A DNA stretch of 8,351 bases, taken from assembly GCA_002159155.1 (NCBI GenBank), contig LZRQ01000154.1, positions 1 to 8,351 on the forward strand, in the 5' to 3' direction. The notes below the pieces were generated by a model. The model was given only the letters and a program-made list of their open reading frames with translations. It searched no databases and was not told the DNA's origin. Of the stretch, positions 5,988-8,351 are shown in pieces; positions within the stretch are counted from its first letter, which is position 1, and each line of letters starts with the position of its first letter. A program made the position numbers and the translations under genes. This DNA comes from Firmicutes bacterium ZCTH02-B6 (GTDB lineage Bacteria; Bacillota; Limnochordia; Limnochordales; ZCTH02-B6).

Positions 5988-7883
5988 TCATGCCGCCACG
6001 GTCTCCCGGGCCTGGGCGGTCCGCCACTGGCTCACGGAAATCAGCACCAGGAGCGGCAGGCCCAAAAGCCAAAACCGCGGCTGCATGGAAAACATGGCCA
6101 AAGTTGCAACCGCCAGCAGCGCCCTTTGCCATGCCCGCAGCGGCCCAAAGAGGTACCCCTGCAGGACGGCGACCATGGCCGTAATGCCGAGCACGGCCGC
6201 GCCCACGCCCACCACGATGTCCACAGTGCTACCCTGCAACAGCAGCGCTGGATTGATCAGAAACAGGAACGGCACCACGTACTTGGCCAAGCCAAAACGG
6301 AAACCCTCAAGACCCGTGCGAAACGGATCCGACTGCGCGATGCCGCTGGCCGCGAAGGCCGCCAGCGCCACCGGCGGCGTCACGTCGGCAATGACGCCGA
6401 AGTAGAAAACGAACAGGTGGGCCGACAAAAGCGGCACACCCATAGTCACAAACGCCGGTGCCACCAGCGTCGCCTGGATAACGTAATTGGCCGTCGTCGG
6501 GATTCCCATGCCAAGGATCAGAGACGAGATAGCCGCCAGCGGCGCCGCGAGCCACAGCTGCCCACCGGCCAAATCCACCACGATGCCGCTGATCCGCAAG
6601 CCGAGGCCGGTCATCGTGGTGACCCCGATGATGATCCCTGCGGCTGCACAGATGATGGCGACTTCCACGGTGTGAACGCCGCCTTCGCGAAAAGCGTCCA
6701 CTACGTGCCGCAGCGTCGCCTTGAACTCGCCGCGCCGCCAACCCATGACGAGGACGAGGGCGATGGTAAAGAGGATCGTCCAAAACACGGCCCGCTCCGG
6801 CGAGTACCCGTTGAGAAGGAAGTAAAACAGCGCGATGAGCGGCAGGAGGAAATGCCCACCCTCACGCAGCACTTGGGCCAGGCGCGGCAAATCGGGGCGC
6901 GGCAGGCCCTTGAGGCCTGTAACGGCCGCCATAAAGTCCACCTGGACGAACATGGAGTAAAACGCCAGCAGCGCCGGGATGACGGCGGCGCCGGCGATGC
7001 GGATGTACGGGACGCCGATGTACTCGGCCATCAGAAACGCTGCCGCCCCCATCACCGGCGGCGTGATCTGGCCCATGGTCGACGCGGACGCCTCGATCCC
7101 GCCCGCCGACTCGGGTTTCACCCCAATGCGCTTCATCAGGGGGATGGTAAACGTCCCCGTCGTCGTCACATTGGCCACGGAGCTGCCGGACACGGTCCCC
7201 ATGACCGCACTAGACAACACGGCCGCCTTGGCCGGGCCGCCGCGGGTGCTCCCGGCCACGGCCATGGCCAAATCCAGAAAGAACTTGCCGGCGCCCGTCT
7301 TCTCGAGGATGGCCCCGTAAAGAATGAACAGCAACACAAACTTCGCCGACACGCCCAGCGGAATGCCAAAGATTCCTTCGGTCGTCAGATAAAGGAACGG
7401 CACCGTGCGGGCCAGCGGAAAGCCGCGGTGCGCGATGATGGCGGGCAGGTACGGCCCCACAAAAGCAAAGATGAAAAACGCCGCCGCGACAATAACGATC
7501 GGCCAACCTGTCCCCCGCCGCGCGCCTTCAAAGACGACCAGCAGCATCATGAGGCCAAACAAGATGTCCCATTGGTTATACGCGCCGGCGCGCGTGGCCA
7601 CGTTGGCGTAGTTGACCAGCACGTAGCCGGTAGCCAGAACCGTCATCGCCACAAAAACAACGGTGTACACCAAGCTGGCCCAAGTGACGCGTTTCGGTTT
7701 AAGGATCGCGTGGACGAGATACAGCATGGTCCCCATGAAGAGCAAGTGCAGCGCCCGGTGCTGAAGCGCGAAGAGGGGATACGCGTAGGCCGCGTACAGG
7801 TGGTATACTGACGCCGCGATGCCCAAGATCGTCACGATGCCCGCCGCCACGCGCTGCACCCGTTCCTGGGTTTCCGGTCTCAT
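5988..7883 (-). CDS. TRAP transporter fused permease, 4TM/12TM (DctQM fusion, TAXI-associated type)
   Basis: 631 residues from ATG 7883. The protein is an inner-membrane secondary transporter driven by an ion gradient and fed by a periplasmic or tethered binding protein. Residues about 10-150 make several hydrophobic helices equivalent to the small DctQ subunit. From about 160 on comes the large DctM part, with its signature runs: GSSVANVTTTGTFTIPLMKR (232-251), ASASTMGQITPPVMGAAAF (265-283), GMGIPTTANYVIQATL (458-473) and ADVTPPVALAAFAASGIA (499-516). The length and single-chain architecture fit the fused permeases that work with TAXI binding proteins. A start at 8033 is open in frame, but its extra 50 residues are polar Arg/Gly-rich shadow of the DUF1850 gene. 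ATG 7883 has GGAGGTGAG seven bases upstream and overlaps the DUF1850 stop (ATGA). The binding-protein gene is not in the window. Confidence 0.94.
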   Translation of the reverse strand: MRPETQERVQRVAAGIVTILGIAASVYHLYAAYAYPLFALQHRALHLLFMGTMLYLVHAILKPKRVTWASLVYTVVFVAMTVLATGYVLVNYANVATRAGAYNQWDILFGLMMLLVVFEGARRGTGWPIVIVAAAFFIFAFVGPYLPAIIAHRGFPLARTVPFLYLTTEGIFGIPLGVSAKFVLLFILYGAILEKTGAGKFFLDLAMAVAGSTRGGPAKAAVLSSAVMGTVSGSSVANVTTTGTFTIPLMKRIGVKPESAGGIEASASTMGQITPPVMGAAAFLMAEYIGVPYIRIAGAAVIPALLAFYSMFVQVDFMAAVTGLKGLPRPDLPRLAQVLREGGHFLLPLIALFYFLLNGYSPERAVFWTILFTIALVLVMGWRRGEFKATLRHVVDAFREGGVHTVEVAIICAAAGIIIGVTTMTGLGLRISGIVVDLAGGQLWLAAPLAAISSLILGMGIPTTANYVIQATLVAPAFVTMGVPLLSAHLFVFYFGVIADVTPPVALAAFAASGIAQSDPFRTGLEGFRFGLAKYVVPFLFLINPALLLQGSTVDIVVGVGAAVLGITAMVAVLQGYLFGPLRAWQRALLAVATLAMFSMQPRFWLLGLPLLVLISVSQWRTAQARETVAA

Positions 7884-8351
7884 GGCCTCACCTCCAGCGC
7901 CACACGGCTGCCGTAAGCCGCCAGCTGTCCCAGCGTCGTGCGCTGGGGCCCAACGATGATCTCTTGCTCCACCGTGCCGGCCACCCGCAGGACGAGCCGT
8001 CCGATCACCCGATTCGCATGCACGACGACCCACTCCCCATCCAGCACCACGCCGCGGTCAGCGCGAAACTCCAGGCCCGCCCCGTACCAAAGGTACCGCT
8101 CCAGCTCCAACACGAGCCCATCCACCGGTGAAACCCGCAGCAAGCTTTGCACAGGCGTCTTGTCCGCGGAGTGGGTATAGGTGTACCAGACAGGATCGCC
8201 GGCCTGGGCAGCCGCGGACCAGAGTTCCTCACCGGTTGCAAGATCGACGACAACGACCCGCCACGTGGCTGTCTCGGCCCCGTCTACGGGAGCCGCCTGG
8301 GCCGGCGCCGCCGGCAGCCCAACGGTGACGAGGGCTCCCACAGCGCAGCCC
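7880..8351 (-). CDS. DUF1850 exported protein, TRAP-transporter partner, 5' end cut by window edge
   Basis: The frame is open from the right edge to TGA 7882-7880. A GTG at 8341-8339 would give 153 residues. However, only 10 bases precede it, none looks like a ribosome site, and the frame continues upstream (Gly-Cys-Ala), so the true start is probably outside. The visible N-terminus (ALVTVGLPAAPAQA) looks like the end of a signal peptide with an Ala-x-Ala cleavage site before APVDG. Counting from the GTG, the mature part shows the DUF1850 pattern: VVDLATGEELW (31-41), YTYTHSADKTPV (53-64), RYLWYGAGLEF (82-92), WVVVHANR (104-111), and a closing SRVALEVRP. The function is unknown. The family is regularly found beside TAXI-type TRAP permeases, and the 4-base overlap with the permease gene fits that partnership, perhaps outside the membrane near the binding protein. 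Confidence 0.8.
   Translation of the reverse strand, partial: GCAVGALVTVGLPAAPAQAAPVDGAETATWRVVVVDLATGEELWSAAAQAGDPVWYTYTHSADKTPVQSLLRVSPVDGLVLELERYLWYGAGLEFRADRGVVLDGEWVVVHANRVIGRLVLRVAGTVEQEIIVGPQRTTLGQLAAYGSRVALEVRP
7887..7895 (-). promoter_or_regulatory. Strong Shine-Dalgarno site of the TRAP permease
   Basis: GGAGGTGAG on the minus strand, with GGAGG seven bases before ATG 7883, lies inside the end of the DUF1850 gene. With the ATGA overlap it sets the permease start at 7883 rather than the longer open frame to 8033, and suggests coupled translation. Confidence 0.85.

Noticed and set aside
6126..7811. 561-codon open frame on the plus strand
   Set aside because: It lies wholly opposite the TRAP permease gene and its translation is a low-complexity Arg/His/Asp/Gln-rich string with no domain-like pattern: a GC-bias shadow.
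7884..8033. N-terminal extension of the TRAP permease to 8033
   Set aside because: The extra residues are a Gly/Arg-rich shadow of the DUF1850 gene; the ATG at 7883 has a near-perfect ribosome site and an ATGA overlap.

Overview
The window is GC-rich throughout, densely coding, and has near-consensus sigma-A type promoters and strong Shine-Dalgarno sites. It also carries a fused TRAP permease with a DUF1850 partner and an XRE/ImmA-like regulator. This combination suggests a high-GC, possibly thermophilic Firmicutes-type bacterium (Thermaerobacter / Symbiobacterium / Limnochordia-like). The lineage is an inference from gene content and signals, not from a marker gene. No RNA gene, CRISPR array, insertion sequence or prophage piece was seen.

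Layout. Positions 1-1782 (minus strand) hold one uninterrupted reading frame of at least 594 codons that runs off the left edge. It reads as a very divergent 2-oxoacid:ferredoxin oxidoreductase gamma-alpha fusion (KorA-like) in which the usual active-site motifs are not recognisable. Positions 1783-1997 are a divergent control region. It contains a near-consensus promoter for the KorA-like gene (TTGACA-18 bp-TATACT on the minus strand), a candidate operator built of repeated AGCGAA / TTCGCT half sites around its -35 box, and a weaker promoter facing the other way. Positions 1998-3545 (plus) encode an XRE helix-turn-helix regulator with a degenerate ImmA/IrrE-like domain and a C-terminal cysteine cluster, resembling the short-chain acyl-CoA regulators (RamB/PrpR/ScfR type). 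Positions 3546-3637 are a short convergent gap with a hairpin and small repeats.

The right half is one minus-strand gene string, read from right to left. First comes a DUF1850 exported protein (cut by the right edge), then a fused 4TM/12TM TRAP transporter permease, an M29-type metalloprotein (aminopeptidase / dihydroxypyridine-dioxygenase-like fold), and a family III (CaiB/BaiF) CoA-transferase. Two junctions are 4-base stop/start overlaps (ATGA and GTGA). A 113-base gap with a small hairpin separates the permease from the M29 gene.

Working model (inference): the TRAP system, whose TAXI-type binding protein probably lies just beyond the right edge, imports an organic acid or related compound. 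The M29-like enzyme and the CoA-transferase convert it and activate it as a CoA thioester. The neighbouring regulator may sense an acyl-CoA and control the divergent KorA-like gene through the AGCGAA/TTCGCT sites. The substrate cannot be told from the sequence.
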